A program made the position numbers and the translations under genes. This document shows positions 10,401 to 21,823 of a stretch of DNA of 64,000 bases, piece by piece. Position 1 is the first letter of the stretch. Each line of letters starts with the position of its first letter. The DNA is from Naematelia aurantialba. Taxonomy: Eukaryota > Basidiomycota > Tremellomycetes > Tremellales > Naemateliaceae. The notes beneath the pieces are model-generated. The model ran no database searches, was not told the origin of the DNA, and saw nothing but the letters and a program-made list of their open reading frames with translations. The stretch lies in NCBI GenBank assembly GCA_021527695.1, contig JAKFAO010000005.1:682001-746000 (forward strand), written 5' to 3'.

Positions 10401-13183
10401 GCGAAGCTCAGGCATTTCTTGGAAAAGGGTCCAAGTCTCGACTTGGTCACTGACGAAACTCTGGCTGCGCGAGGCGATGATATGGCTGAGCCGACGATTG
10501 CGCGTGTCACTGAAGAAGACGATTTGGTCAAAGGACGTCGAGGACATGGGCACACGTCCATCGCGGATGAATGGGAGGGTCATGGGCCTGCACCCGACGT
10601 TAACGCCAAATCAAGTATACCTGTCGAATGGACGGTGAGTCACGATTTCTCTCCATCCATAGCTCTTCTTCACCGATGCTCTGCTTCACCGATGCTCTTC
10701 TTCACCGATGCTCTGCTTCACCGATGCTCTTCTTCACCGATGCTGTTCTTCATTCGTGCCCCTCCTCATCCGTGGGATTCCGCTGATTGGGAAATCCAGA
10801 CTGTGGATCGAGTGCTTGACATCATGCTGCTTCCTCCCAAACCAACCACCAAGATCACCACGAAGAGAGGCCAACAGGTTCTATCCGACTCTGCTTCAGA
10901 GAGCACGGATAAGCCTGACGTATCTGATGTCTCGCGGAGTGACTTACCCGATGGATTGGAACCTCCGCCGGAGAAGAGGATGGATATCGATTCTTGGGAA
11001 GAGGCCACTGGACGAGTCCTCACTGAGGATAATTTGGATGAGGTGGCTCCAAAGGTCACTTGGTGCTTTGTGAGCCCTATCACCTAGTGTCTCAGAAAGA
11101 CCACTGACATTACCTACAGGTGAAATGGAATGACCTGCAGTACGATCAATGTCAGCTTGCCATTCATGCTTGCAATTTGTGTGCGTCAGCTGAACTTCCG
11201 CAGCGTGTTGGGATACACCACCTCCGCGTGACTCGCCTCTATATCCCGCTTTCAAGGATGCCTTGAGCAGATTCCTGCGGGCGCGACATGTTCATATACC
11301 CATACTCAGTGCCGCACAGGCGAAAACGCGGGACAAGGATGCCGAGAGGGCGTACCAGCCTCCAGAGGAACAACCAGATTGTGTGGTCGGCGGCGTGAGT
11401 CGATAGATAATTTGCCACTACAAGTTCAGGCTAATCACATTCTAAATAGCGACTGATGCCCTTTCAGGTCAGCTTACAGGAGAATAGATCTACAACAAGC
11501 TGACGATCCCTAGCTGGAAGGTTTGCAGTGGCTGCTGTACAAGCACTTCAAGCGCGAGAGCTGTATTTTGGCCGATGACATGGGTCTGGGCAAAACGTAG
11601 TTCACTCGTCTTGCCAACTGCTGACTATGTTACAGGATCCAAATTGCTTCTCTGCTCGGTTTCCTCGGATCAGCCGAGAGGCGAATATACCCATGCCTCG
11701 TGGTTGTTCCCAACTCGTATGTGCACAGCCGACTCGTGTAATCGTACATGGGAGCTCACGATCTAGTACCATCACAAACTGGGTGAGGGAGTTTGAAAAA
11801 TGGGTCCCTCACGTCCGAGTTGTACGTGTCTGCTCACTGCTCACGCGCTAGCTCGGAAACTGACGCGTGCAGGTCCCATACTACGGTGAAGCTGCATGTG
11901 CGTGGAACTCTTGCATTGCTTTCTTGGGCTAGCACTGGTACTTATTCTTACTGCAGCGCGGAAGATCATCTCGAAATTCGAGTTATACCATAAAGGCATG
12001 CAAGGCAAGGCAGCGGGCTTGAAAGCGTGAGTGCCCCAATGAAGTCGTGTGACTGGGGCTCTCAGACTTGGGCTCTCAGCGAGGCAGCGGGCTGATGGCA
12101 TTGCGTGTAGACATATTGTCTTGACGACGTACGATATGATCACAGGGAGCGAATTTCGAGTTTTCAGCGGGATTCCGCGCTGGGAACTGTTGTGTATCGA
12201 CGAGGGGCAACGACGTAAGTGTCCTCTACTGTACGCTGCCTGCAAAGACTACAAAGACCACAACGTCTACACCGTCTGCACCATCTGCACCGTCTGCACC
12301 GTCTGCACCGTCTGCAACATCTACACCGCCTGCGCAGACTACAGAGCCTGCATTGCCTGCAGATCCTAGCAAGTTAGCGACGACTCAAGACGGGGATCAC
12401 TGCAAAGACGGAGGACACTGCAACGGCGTGGTGCTGACACTCGGCATAGTCAAATCGGACGACTCGCTCATTTTCAACCGCCTGAAAACGCTAAACACCG
12501 TCCATCGCATCTTGTTGACCGGCACGCCGTTGAACAATAACATTCGCGAGCTGTTCAATCTGCTCAGTTTCCTCGATCCAGAAAATTTCCAGTACGTCGA
12601 GTCTGCCCGATCCTTCCTCCAGAGCGCCCCTTCCCTGGCTTTTGCAGCGTTTTCGTGCCCGCTGCCCTGTGTCCTCGTCTGTCTTGTCTGTCCTGTCTGT
12701 CTTGTCTGTCGTGTCTTGTCATGCCTTGCCTTGTCTGCTTTATCGACCTTGTCTGTCCTTGCGTGGTGTCGCCTAGCACTGCGTGAGCCACCACTGATAC
12801 CACACTTTAGCGATCTCGAAGAACTTCAAACAAGGTTCAACCAGGACGACCTCAACGAGGGCAAGCTGCAAGAGCTGCACGAGATGATCAAGCCCTACAT
12901 CCTGCGGCGCATCAAGGCCGACGTCCTCAAGCTTCCTCCCAAGGTCCGTGCTCGGTCGTCACTCCGCACTTGCGGTGCAGTTGCAGTTGCAGTTGCAGTT
13001 GCAGTTGCAGTTGCAGGTGCACTTGCAAACGACGCTGACCCATGACAGGTGGAGATCATCGTGCCAATCTCGCTCGCGCCGCTGCAGAAGCAAGTGTACA
13101 AGTCCATCCTCGAGCGCAATGCCGACGTGCTCAAAGCCATCGCCGACGCCAAGCGCAAGCAGATTGCCAAAGGGCCTAGATAA
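7494..13183 (+). CDS. CHD/Mi-2-like chromatin remodeller, N-terminal half (truncated)
   Basis: ATP-dependent chromatin remodeller, similar in layout to CHD3/Mi-2 and fission-yeast Mit1. An acidic, Ser-rich N-terminus is followed by Cys/His clusters of PHD type (FCEKCRREP, then CEGC..H, FRCSRC, CYVCHEE, FRCQRC, WTCHLCREW), a chromodomain-like part (YLVKWTARGFRHVTWVPHSWL) and a second one with VKWNDLQYDQSTWDTPP, then the SNF2 N-lobe: DDMGLGKTIQ (Walker A), NWVREFEKW, LLCIDEGQRLKSDD (Walker B), ILLTGTPLNN, NLLSFLDPENF, YILRRIKADV. Coding ends shortly after QKQVYKSILERNADV, in the linker before the helicase C-lobe, with an in-frame TAA at 13181-13183. The C-lobe is missing here but is present on the - strand at 55.3-59.0 kb. 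The true start is uncertain: 7494 is only the left edge of an open frame, and the ATG at 7681 is an alternative. Many introns, several filled with tandem repeats. Confidence 0.85.
10655..10750 (+). repeat. Tandem repeat in remodeller intron
   Basis: Repeats of a unit close to TTCACCGATGCTCT(T/G)C lie inside an intron of the remodeller gene, between the exon ending PVEWT and the one starting TVDRVLD. Confidence 0.8.
12245..12370 (+). repeat. CTGCACCGT-type tandem repeat in remodeller intron
   Basis: Imperfect copies of a unit near ACCGTCTGC fill the intron that splits DEGQR from LKSDD. They are bounded by a GTAAGT donor and a CATAG acceptor. Confidence 0.8.
12640..12800 (+). repeat. TGTCT/TGTCC-rich tandem repeat in remodeller intron
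   Basis: A run of CTGTCTTGTC-like units lies within the intron joining DPENF to HDLEELQ. Confidence 0.75.
12972..13020 (+). repeat. TTGCAG hexanucleotide repeat in last intron of the N-half
   Basis: About seven copies of GTTGCA follow the exon ending LPPKV and lie before the acceptor of the final exon (EIIVPIS). Confidence 0.85.
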
Positions 13184-13719
13184 TCCTAGATAGTTTGATC
13201 GGCCGTGCATCCCTGTCCCAATATCGCCATCCAATCTGAATGGTCGGTGCCTCCGCAGCCATATGCACTAAATGTCATCACGCCATGCTTCTGTCTTCCC
13301 ATCTCTCCTCCCGACATCTCTCCTCCCGACACCTCTCCTCACGACACCTATCCTCCGGACACACGCGATGCTTCTCTCTCTTCCCGACACACCGCCCACT
13401 GCGCACCCTCGTCACACCTCGCTGCTAAACTGATGCAAATGCTGGTGCCCATGCTGGCTACTCTACAAGCCCTATAACTGTGATATGGCTCTACGCCTCA
13501 CGCCTGAGACAGGTAGTACATTGCGTCCGTCGTCCTCATCCCTCATTATCTTCGTCCGTCATCAAGAACCACATGCTTCTTCTTCGTCGTCGTTGTCTGC
13601 GTCCTCCATGCCGAGATATCGTCTCTTCGTTTGTTGTCCACAGTCATATATATGCCTCTGCCGCCGTGTTACGCCTCGGCCGTCATCCTACCCGTCGCGA
13701 TGCCGGCGTCTCGCCATCG
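13184..13719. other. Spacer between remodeller N-half and Rif1; contains proposed left inversion edge
   Basis: No gene recognised. A short CTCCTCCCGACA-type repeat occurs at about 13310-13360. The stretch directly after 13173 shows no GT splice donor although the remodeller should continue, so the left rearrangement edge is placed at about 13174. The right part should hold the Rif1 3' untranslated region. Confidence 0.5.
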
Positions 13720-16700
13720 TTAATCCCTCTTGGTCCTCTTGGCCTGCCTCCCCTCCTCCGCTCGGTGCGTGACATTCGCCATAGCAGCGTTTCTGAGCTC
13801 CTCCACATTCCGCAAAAGCGACATGACACCGTCGAAATCGAGATTCTCAATGACCGACTTGGCCCGCGTCGCCTGCTCGATCATCTCCATCACCCGCGAC
13901 TGCTGTGCCGTGCGGCGCATCGGCGACGGTAGCGGCGAGACCGGAGGTGCCTGCTGGACTTGGCCGTGGCCATGGTGGCTAGGTCCCGGCGTCGCTTGAC
14001 GCGACCCCGCCGTCGGGGCAGGATCAGTATCCTCGGGCGCATCTGCAGACTGATCAGTTGTGCTCATTGCCACGCATGGTCTACGTACCGTCAAATCGCC
14101 CTTGAGACACTTGTGATTGCGATTCCGCCGCCGTCTCTCGCGACCGCTTGCTCCGCGGAGAGATACTGCTTCCTGCAAATTGTCAGCAATGCCAAGCAGC
14201 TTCATCGCTAGACTCACGCTGAGCGACAGCTTGCGCAATCGCACCCTCTTCCTCTCGCTTACGCTGCCTTGCCGATTCAGGACTCAGTAAGAGCTCATCT
14301 TCGTCGTCCTCGTCCACTGGAATAGGAGAAGCCGAAGTGCCTGCCGATTCCGCAAATTTGCCCCGCTTTCTCCTCTTCCCTCTGCCAAGTTCTCCTTGGT
14401 CAGCGACAGCCGCAGGCGGAGGTGCAACATGGCGTCGGCTGGCTTTTACCGACGGAGGGACGACCACAGGCGCTGGTGGACGAAGGGAGTTGTTCGGACG
14501 TGGACCCGTCGGCGTCGCGTTTCCTGGTGCGCCTGGCCTTCCTCACAGGTCTTTCAGATGTGACCGAAGAAGAAGCATCCGTTTCTAAAGCCAGAGCGAC
14601 TGACGACACTGATTCGTCTTCTGCTCGCGTCGGAGAGAATAATCCCCCCAGAGACGGCACTCTGAACCATCGCGTAGCGGAGGACAGGAGCGAAGGCTTT
14701 GGAAGTTCGAGACCCGCTGCTAGCGATGCGCGTCTGGATGGCATGGGTATGGCTTCGGCCGCCTGGCTAGAAGACGAAGAAGCTGCAGACAAAGCCGCCC
14801 CTTGTTCAGGAGCAAGCACTGGCGCGGTTGGCTGTATTGGGAGAGAGTTGCTCGCTTGTACACTGCGTGCCTCCGGCAAGACTTGCTCAATGGCTATCTC
14901 GGGTGCAGCTGGGACAGTCAGCATCCAGCCACGGTCTATTGCAAAAGCAAAGGGACCTACACCTTGCTCTCGTTAAGACAGAAGACCGACTTGACGCCGA
15001 CCTCCTTTTTGCCTTTCCCTTCCTCCTCGGTCGCTCAATCACAGTGGATCCGAAAACGTCACCTGGTACGGGAACAGCACCGGTAGCAGCAGCAGGAACG
15101 ACGGCAGTCTCCGTGGCGTTGGAGCCGAAAACGTCACTGGGAGAGGGAGCATGCTCGTTCGCTGAAGGTCTGAACACATCACCAAGGGCAGGTGAAGGAT
15201 CGTCAACGACCGACGCCGTTTCCTCAGATACGAGTCGCTCGCTTTCAGTCTCAGACGGGTTCGGTGAGGCTAACGCGCCGAGTGGCGCCAGCGACCCGGC
15301 AGTAGGCAAGCGCGACGGGCCGTCCTCGATGGACTGGGAGATGTCGGCATCATATTCCACAGACGGGCCCAGGATGGGCAGGTCCTCGACGGGGATCTCG
15401 GTCGTCTGATCCACCAAAATCGCGACGGGAGATGCCTCCCTTACGCCCTGTCGGAGGCTCTCAGAATTCGGGAACCTGGCTTGGCTCTCCTCCTGTGACT
15501 CATCAGTTTCGGCCAGGGCGAGAAAGACTCTTGGACTGGTAGGCTGACCTCTGATAGGAGCTCCTTGGGGGGGAGATTAGTCACCTCGATCATCCCTGGC
15601 ACAGCAGCGAGAAGCTCTCCCAAGAATTCCTTGACGTCCTCCCTCTCCTCGACATGGACACCGCGGAACGAAGCGTTCCAGAAAGATTGAAAGGCCTCGG
15701 GGACGGCTGGGGTTTGGGCACGCGAGAGTCGGGGAGCGTAGATATCGATGTAGATATCCAGAGTCTCCCCGGTGGCCAAGATGAAACCCCCTTGGATACC
15801 TTCGCTGATTTTGGCGAGGAGGGTGATGTACATCGCGTCGAGCTCTGCGGCAAGTGGCTCGTCATTGACAATCCGAACATCATCCGCCAGCCATACACTC
15901 AGGCCCATCCGAACAGGCTCCAGGACGGAGGCGACAAACTGCGCTGGCAGTTTCTGGAAGACGCCGTGCAGAGCTGTGATCAAATCCAGCACGGCGGGTG
16001 AGATGATCGCCCCGTCTGGCAATGTTGTGATCGAGTCGGTCTGGGGATACGACTCCAACAACGCGTTCGACACCAGGGTGAGGAACTCGACAGGCACAAA
16101 GTTCTCGTTGAGGCTGAAGTGGGCTGTATCGTGCTGCTCCAGGGGACCAAAAGCGATCCAGGATGTCGCCGCTGCCAGACACGACAAGGTAATGGTCGTC
16201 GAGCTGATCACGTTAGCCAGGCATTCTCTACACCAAAGAGAGATACGTACCTGGTCTTTTCCCCCTGCTCCAGGAAATCGCCAAGATGCCCGGCCAAGTT
16301 CTCCAGAACGCCCAGATTCGAACCGACCCGCTTTGCCCGAAATCTCAACACAGTCACTCTCAACAAATCTTGCCAAGCTTCCAAATCCTCCTGGCTCGCG
16401 TGTTGGTGCCACACAGAATCAATTTGACGTCCCCTGAACGGCCCTGACAGGAGACTGACAAGCAAGGCACCAGTGTGATTGGTACTGGACGTTGTCGTCG
16501 CGGGTTGGAGATCAATGACATCGGTCCATTTAAGCGAAAGGAGTCGCCAGATATCAAGCTGTACGTTTTCCTGGCCTTGGAAGATCCAGGGCATCTGATT
16601 CGTCAGATCGCCTAGCAGTTTGCCCGAGTACCCAGGGACAGATCCAATGTCAAGGATCTTGCCTGCCAGTCGCTTCAAGGTCGCTGCTGCCTGGGAGGAA

Positions 16701-19700
16701 AGTGGGAGGGCCACATTGGATTCGCGGAGGAGCCGACTGAGAAGATAGCCGGCGAGAGTTGGCGAGCCAGATGCGTCACTCCCATAGGCAGCCACTCCAT
16801 GGGGGGCAGCAGCCTCGGGTGTGGTATTGTCGATACCCAAGTCGAGTCGAAGAGTGGCAACGAGCTCGGGGCCAAAGGAAGCCAGGATGGTATCGAACAG
16901 GTGGGTGAACAAGCCTAGCCTACTGAGATCGGAGTCCTCAGCGAAATGCCCTTCAGAAGTAGTCGACCGGAGAGGAAAGTACGACACTGGATCCCGCTCA
17001 GAAGCTTGAGAAAGGTGGAGAGTAAGGAGTCCCAGTGCTCGTGGGAAGTCTGGGGTGTGCTTGATAGTCGCCACTGCTCGAACAATATTTGACCAGATCC
17101 TCGAGATGACAAGTGGAATGAGCGGAAGACCGGCCTCGTCTCTGAGCCACTTCGCGGTGAGCGGATCAGCGATCCCGTTCACACCCAAAAGCATCTGTTG
17201 AAATAGGCCGAGCAGGCTCTCGAGATTCCTGGTTACCCAAGCCGAGCCCCAGGTCGGGATATCTGACGCCCGGATCGATTCCAGGTCGAGCTTGTCAAGG
17301 AGGTCGTTCTGGACAGTCTCCTTGTCGTCCTTCGGGAAAGCGAAGATTTCGCCATTCATATACCTCGTGCAAAGCAGCTTGTCAAGCGACCACGCCGCCG
17401 TCGGTCCCTGAGGCGCTGTGATGGCGTCGAGAATGGCCCAACCGTGCAATTTGACCTTGTCAACAGCACAGATCGAGTTGATCGAGACCATCATTGGCCT
17501 GACGACTTTGTCCCACGTCTTGTCGAGACGAATCATGAGATTTTCCTCGCGTGTGCTCTCAGGGAGGGGAATACCATCAGAAGACGGGAGGCCTGAGATT
17601 GCCGTCACCTCCTTGGCCGGCTGGTCATCGTGATACAGCGCTATTCCACTGTAGGCATACACCAAAGCAGCAGCACCCAAGCCGCAGGTGATCATCCAGG
17701 AGAACTTCTTGGGCTTTTCGATCCGTTGCCAGTTATACCGACCGTCTTCGATGACTTTGCTCGCCGCGTTTGGGTCGTTTGCCATACCTAGGGCCAGCTC
17801 GACTGGCATGGCTAGGGTGCGCACGCGCTCCATGACATCCTGGTGACTTGAAGCCGCAAAGGGCCGCCATGATTGGACCAGCTTGCCGTCGTCGGTGGCG
17901 GAAATCGCTGAACCAGATAGCAGATATGCGTGAATCGCATGACTCCATGCGATGCGAGCCAGGAGCGGACGGGTGCCATTAGCAGAAGGTTGCAAAGAGC
18001 GCTATTGAAGATCAGTGACAATCGCCGCAGTAAGGATGCAGACTCACATCCATGATATGATCAAACCCAGCGGCCAGCCCCGACGACGAATACGATGAGC
18101 CCATCAGACTGACCAAAGCCGCCCAGGTCGCACACGCCCAATAGACCTCGGTAGTCCCGACAGTGTCCTTCAAGACCTGCTCCAAAGCCGACCATTCCGT
18201 CCTCTTTTCCCCTGTACTGCTGTACACAAAGCCCATCTTACCGGGTATCCGCAAACCGCTCTTGAAATGATTTGTAACATAATACTCGACAAGCTGCACT
18301 GTCTGGCGAAGGCGAGTCCAAGCCTTCCGGGCGACTGGATCGAGCAGGCGAGACTGAAGGTCGAAGGGAAGCGCATATCGGGCCGTAGTAAACGCCGCGA
18401 CTGCTGCAGATGCCTTGTTGCGTATCAGAGGGCTGCTATTCGTCAAGGCACGCAGACAACCCGGCAGTAGTTCGTTGTACTGCTGGAAGAATATGGCAGG
18501 ATAGATCGACATCAGATTGGTCACAGCCTGGAACGCCTCTTTGCGAATTTGGCCTGAGCCTTCTTTTCCGCCGGGCCCCCCAGTCACCGTAGGACCCAGA
18601 TTGTCGTTCAATGCACTCTCGACGGCTCGGGCGATCTTCTCTTTGATTGGCTGGACGCAAGACGCAGGAATACGGATCTGCGCGACAATGAGAATGGACA
18701 GAAGATAGGTCCGCTTGGGATTTGGCGTGGGGAGTTTTGGCGTTCGTGGGATGATCATGACCTGTTCCAACAAGCCCTGAAGATCGGCCTCCGTGAAGCA
18801 AGAATACAATTGAGGCGAGTGAAGGACAAATGCCAGGAATCGGAGCACTGCAGCCCCGACGCCAGATGCTTCCCGTCGATACCTGACCTCGGCTTCTGTG
18901 TAGCCCTGCCGTGATGGCCGGTCTGGCGAGGTTTTCGTGTTGGCAGGTGTAGGAGTCGGGGAGGGTGTAAGGCGGCCTCGGTTGACTGGAGTGGAATCTT
19001 GGAATGGAACCAGTCCGCGAAATGAAGGGGAATCGCCGTCGGAGCCAGGTACCTCGGCATTTGGCACCTTAGCCTAACAGCCGTTGCAAATCGCGCTGCA
19101 TCGCCCTGACCATAGCGGGTGCCTCGTCGCGTATTGGCTGTGTGGCGAGCCGAGCATCGACCACCGTCATTGCCGTTTGTCCATCTACTGGTATCCGCAG
19201 ACGCAGGCGCATGGTAAGCGTTCCGTACGCTTCTTCAAGGGTGAGGAGGTCCTCTGCGCCGTCCAGTATGATTCGGACGAGAGACGCGGTGGCTAGCGCT
19301 CCATCCTGTTCCAGCTCTTCCTCCTCCTCTTCGTCATCCCAACTACCCTCATTTGCCCCTGGCTCGCGTTCTGCCGAATCCTCGGAAGAAGAACTATCAT
19401 CCGAGCCAACCTCGTCGGGCAAGGGCTGCTTGCCCTTGGGATTGGAGGGTCCGGCGATCTGGATTCCATCGTTGGCTGCCTTGCGCATCATGGCCAGCTG
19501 AAACGAGTCGCGTGCCATCAGTCGCGGTCGCTTGCCAGAGACCAAGAGCCGTGCGGGCTCCTTGTTGTGCAGCGTGCCCTCCTCGACAGACGCTGCGAGC
19601 CTGATCTCCTGTGCGCGCTGCTTGAGGATGCTGCGATACAGAGATGGGTCTTCCGAGGGAGGACGTGTCGAACAGCGGGACAGAGGGGGCGTGTCGTACG

Positions 19701-20061
19701 GTGACGCAGCATCGGACGACAGGTCGTGGTACTGCCGAATGGAGGGAGGTGGCACGCGTTTGTCCGGGATGATAGAGTCGTCCGAGTTGAAGTACTTGGT
19801 GGCGTTTTGCGGAGAGAAGATGACGCCTCTCCGCGTCAGAGCTGGTGATACATCAGTAAGGGGAGACAGCACTTTGAGCATGATCCACATACCGACGGTC
19901 CGAGCTGGTCCCAACGGGATGACAGCAGGTCGTTCGACGCTGGGACTCGCGTGCACCTGCGACGAGCTTGCTAGAGGAGACGATCGCGAAGCACTCGAGC
20001 AGGACGCCAGCATGAAGTCTTCCGGAAATGAGACATGGGCAGACCGAGTCGCGGCGGTCAT
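13720..20061 (-). CDS. RIF1: Rif1-like telomere and replication-timing protein
   Basis: Rif1 recruits protein phosphatase 1 and controls telomere length, origin timing and DNA-end repair. The ATG at 20061 is followed by a disordered N-terminus with PP1-docking-like motifs: RRGVIFSPQN (RVxF type) and YRSILKQR (SILK type), then an acidic tract. The Rif1 N-terminal helical-repeat domain follows (LRFLAFVLHSPQLYSCFTE, YWACATWAALVSLMG, FDHIM, AWSHAIHAYLLSG), ending with the conserved FWNASF. The C-terminal part (about 15.4-13.7 kb) is low-complexity and basic (RRKGKAKRR), then a short helical end (VMEMIEQATRAKSVIENLDF). An in-frame intron (GTATGT...CACCAG) sits just upstream of ALTRRGVIF. Two joins are uncertain: near 19,070 an in-frame TAA separates two good coding blocks, and near 15.5 kb the frame changes. 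C-terminal exon borders are approximate. Confidence 0.82.
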
Positions 20062-20546
20062 GACAGAATGGGGGGAAGGTGAGAGAGAAGAGAAAGAAAG
20101 AGGGCTGGTGTCACCGTCGCAGGGAAGACCAAGCTCGGGGCCAGGACTCGACGGAGAGGTGCTGCGTCTTGGTACCAAGCCACAGTGGACTTGTGCCAGC
20201 GCGAGTGAGGAGGCGAGTAGCGGTCACTGGTCAGAGTAACGAGTATGCAGTTTGTCGATCCTCAAAATGAGCATTGAACCCGTCCGACGCGCTCGTGAAC
20301 CAGGCACGGCACTTTGAGGACGCGATGACCGTGGGAGAGCATACCAGGCGCCTATTCCCAACAGGCGCCATACATGATGAGAGGCCTATGGCATATTTTG
20401 ATAGGCATGTACAGCGCCACGATTGGCCAGACAATTTCGCAAAATCAAAATACCGAGAAATCCCGTTCGTCGTTTTCGTTGAAGTCTGTCTGTTGCACCA
20501 GAACTACTAGCATCGACCTACCTCTTCGCCAGAAACATCAGCCAAA
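20062..20546. promoter_or_regulatory. Divergent promoter region (Rif1 / eS21)
   Basis: 485 bases between oppositely directed start codons. It should hold both promoters; no certain motif was identified. The last 60 bases before the eS21 ATG are pyrimidine-rich and end in GCCAAAATGG. Confidence 0.55.
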
Positions 20547-21823
20547 ATGGGTTAGTTGCTGTTCTCACGTCTGACTCGGGAGTGCATCGTTGTCCATAGT
20601 ATCCTCTGCGCAACGTCTGGGGGGATATGACGGATTACGGAAGCCGGGTGGACTGGAGGGTCGGAGATGGTGGACGGCACTGCGCACGGATGGGAATAAG
20701 CGTCGTGGTGGCACCAGAAGTCGAACGTTGGCGAGAAGCAGCGGCTCAGCGGATGGAAACACGCGCTGTCCTGCGCACAGCGTGAATCGGAACGGGAATG
20801 GAGAGTGGAGAATGGAGAACGGAGGAGAATGGAGAAAGGATAACACGCTGACGCTGACTATCCGCAGAGAACGACAAAGGCGTCCTCGTCGACCTGTACA
20901 TCCCCCGGCACTGCTCTGCAACCAGTGAGTGTTCCTCATACGGATGTTCAGTCTACAACATCCAATATGCAGGCTCCGTTCCAGCGTTCCCGTAGTCCAG
21001 AGTTTCTGCCAGAGTTCCTGCACCCGTCCGCTGTACCTTCATGCGTCCACTATATGTCCTTCATCCGTCCATCCGTCCACTGCATCTTGTCATCCACTGC
21101 ACCCCTGTATCGTCTTCATCGACCTTTATATCTTGTTCTTTCGACCTTTATATCTTGTTCTTTCGGCCTTTAGATCTTCTTCATTCGACCTTTAGATCGT
21201 CTTCCTTCGACCTTTAGATCGTCTTCCTTCGACGTTTACATCTTCTTCGTCCCCGTCTTCTCGCTATATCTCCGTGGACACACGGCTAACCCGCCAGACC
21301 GCCTGATCACCTCGAAAGACCACGCCTCGATCCAGTTCCAGATCGCCGACGTCGACGCCGACGGGAAAGCCATCAAAGGGTCATCGACGACCGTCGCCAT
21401 CTGCGGCCGGATCAGGGCCCAGGGCGACTCGGACGACTCTATCAACCGTATCGCGACGAAGCAGGGCCGTGAGTTTTCCAGCAGTCTATCTATACAAACG
21501 TCCATCTACACAAACGTCCATCTACACAAACGTCCATCTACACAAACGTCCATCTACACAAACGTCCATCTATACACAAGTCCTTCTATCCAGATGCCAT
21601 CTACACAAACGTCCATCTACACAAACGTCCATCTACACAAACGTCCATCTACACAAACGTCCATCTACACAAACGTCCATCTACACAAACGTCCATCTAC
21701 ACAAACGTCCATCTACACAAACGTCCGTCTATACAGAAGACTATCTATAGAAGAGGCAACAAGAGACAAGAGCACAGCTGATCCCGCGCAGTGTTGAAGA
21801 ACGTCTGGGCTTACTCTCGTTGA
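20547..21823 (+). CDS. RPS21: 40S ribosomal protein eS21
   Basis: Small-subunit ribosomal protein of the eS21 family, about 87 residues, the usual length. Spliced exons: ATG+G (20547-20550); 20868-20924, giving ENDKGVLVDLYIPRHCSAT; 21298 to about 21468, giving RLITSKDHASIQFQIADVD, VAICGRIRAQGDSDDSINR and IATKQG; and 21792-21823, giving LLKNVWAYSR and the stop. All borders are GT-AG and restore the family sequence. The first intron (about 317 bases) lies right after the start codon, and the last intron (about 320 bases) is filled with a 16-bp minisatellite. Function in late 40S maturation is known for the family. Confidence 0.95.
21485..21735 (+). repeat. 16-bp minisatellite in the last eS21 intron
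   Basis: About fifteen head-to-tail copies of ACAAACGTCCATCTAC, with a degenerate block at about 21567-21600. The array takes up most of the intron between the GTGAGT donor near 21469 and the acceptor at 21791. Confidence 0.95.

Noticed and set aside
21480..21740. Regular repeats that could suggest a CRISPR-like array
   Set aside because: The unit is 16 bp head-to-tail with no unique spacers, it lies in a spliceosomal intron, and the genome is eukaryotic.
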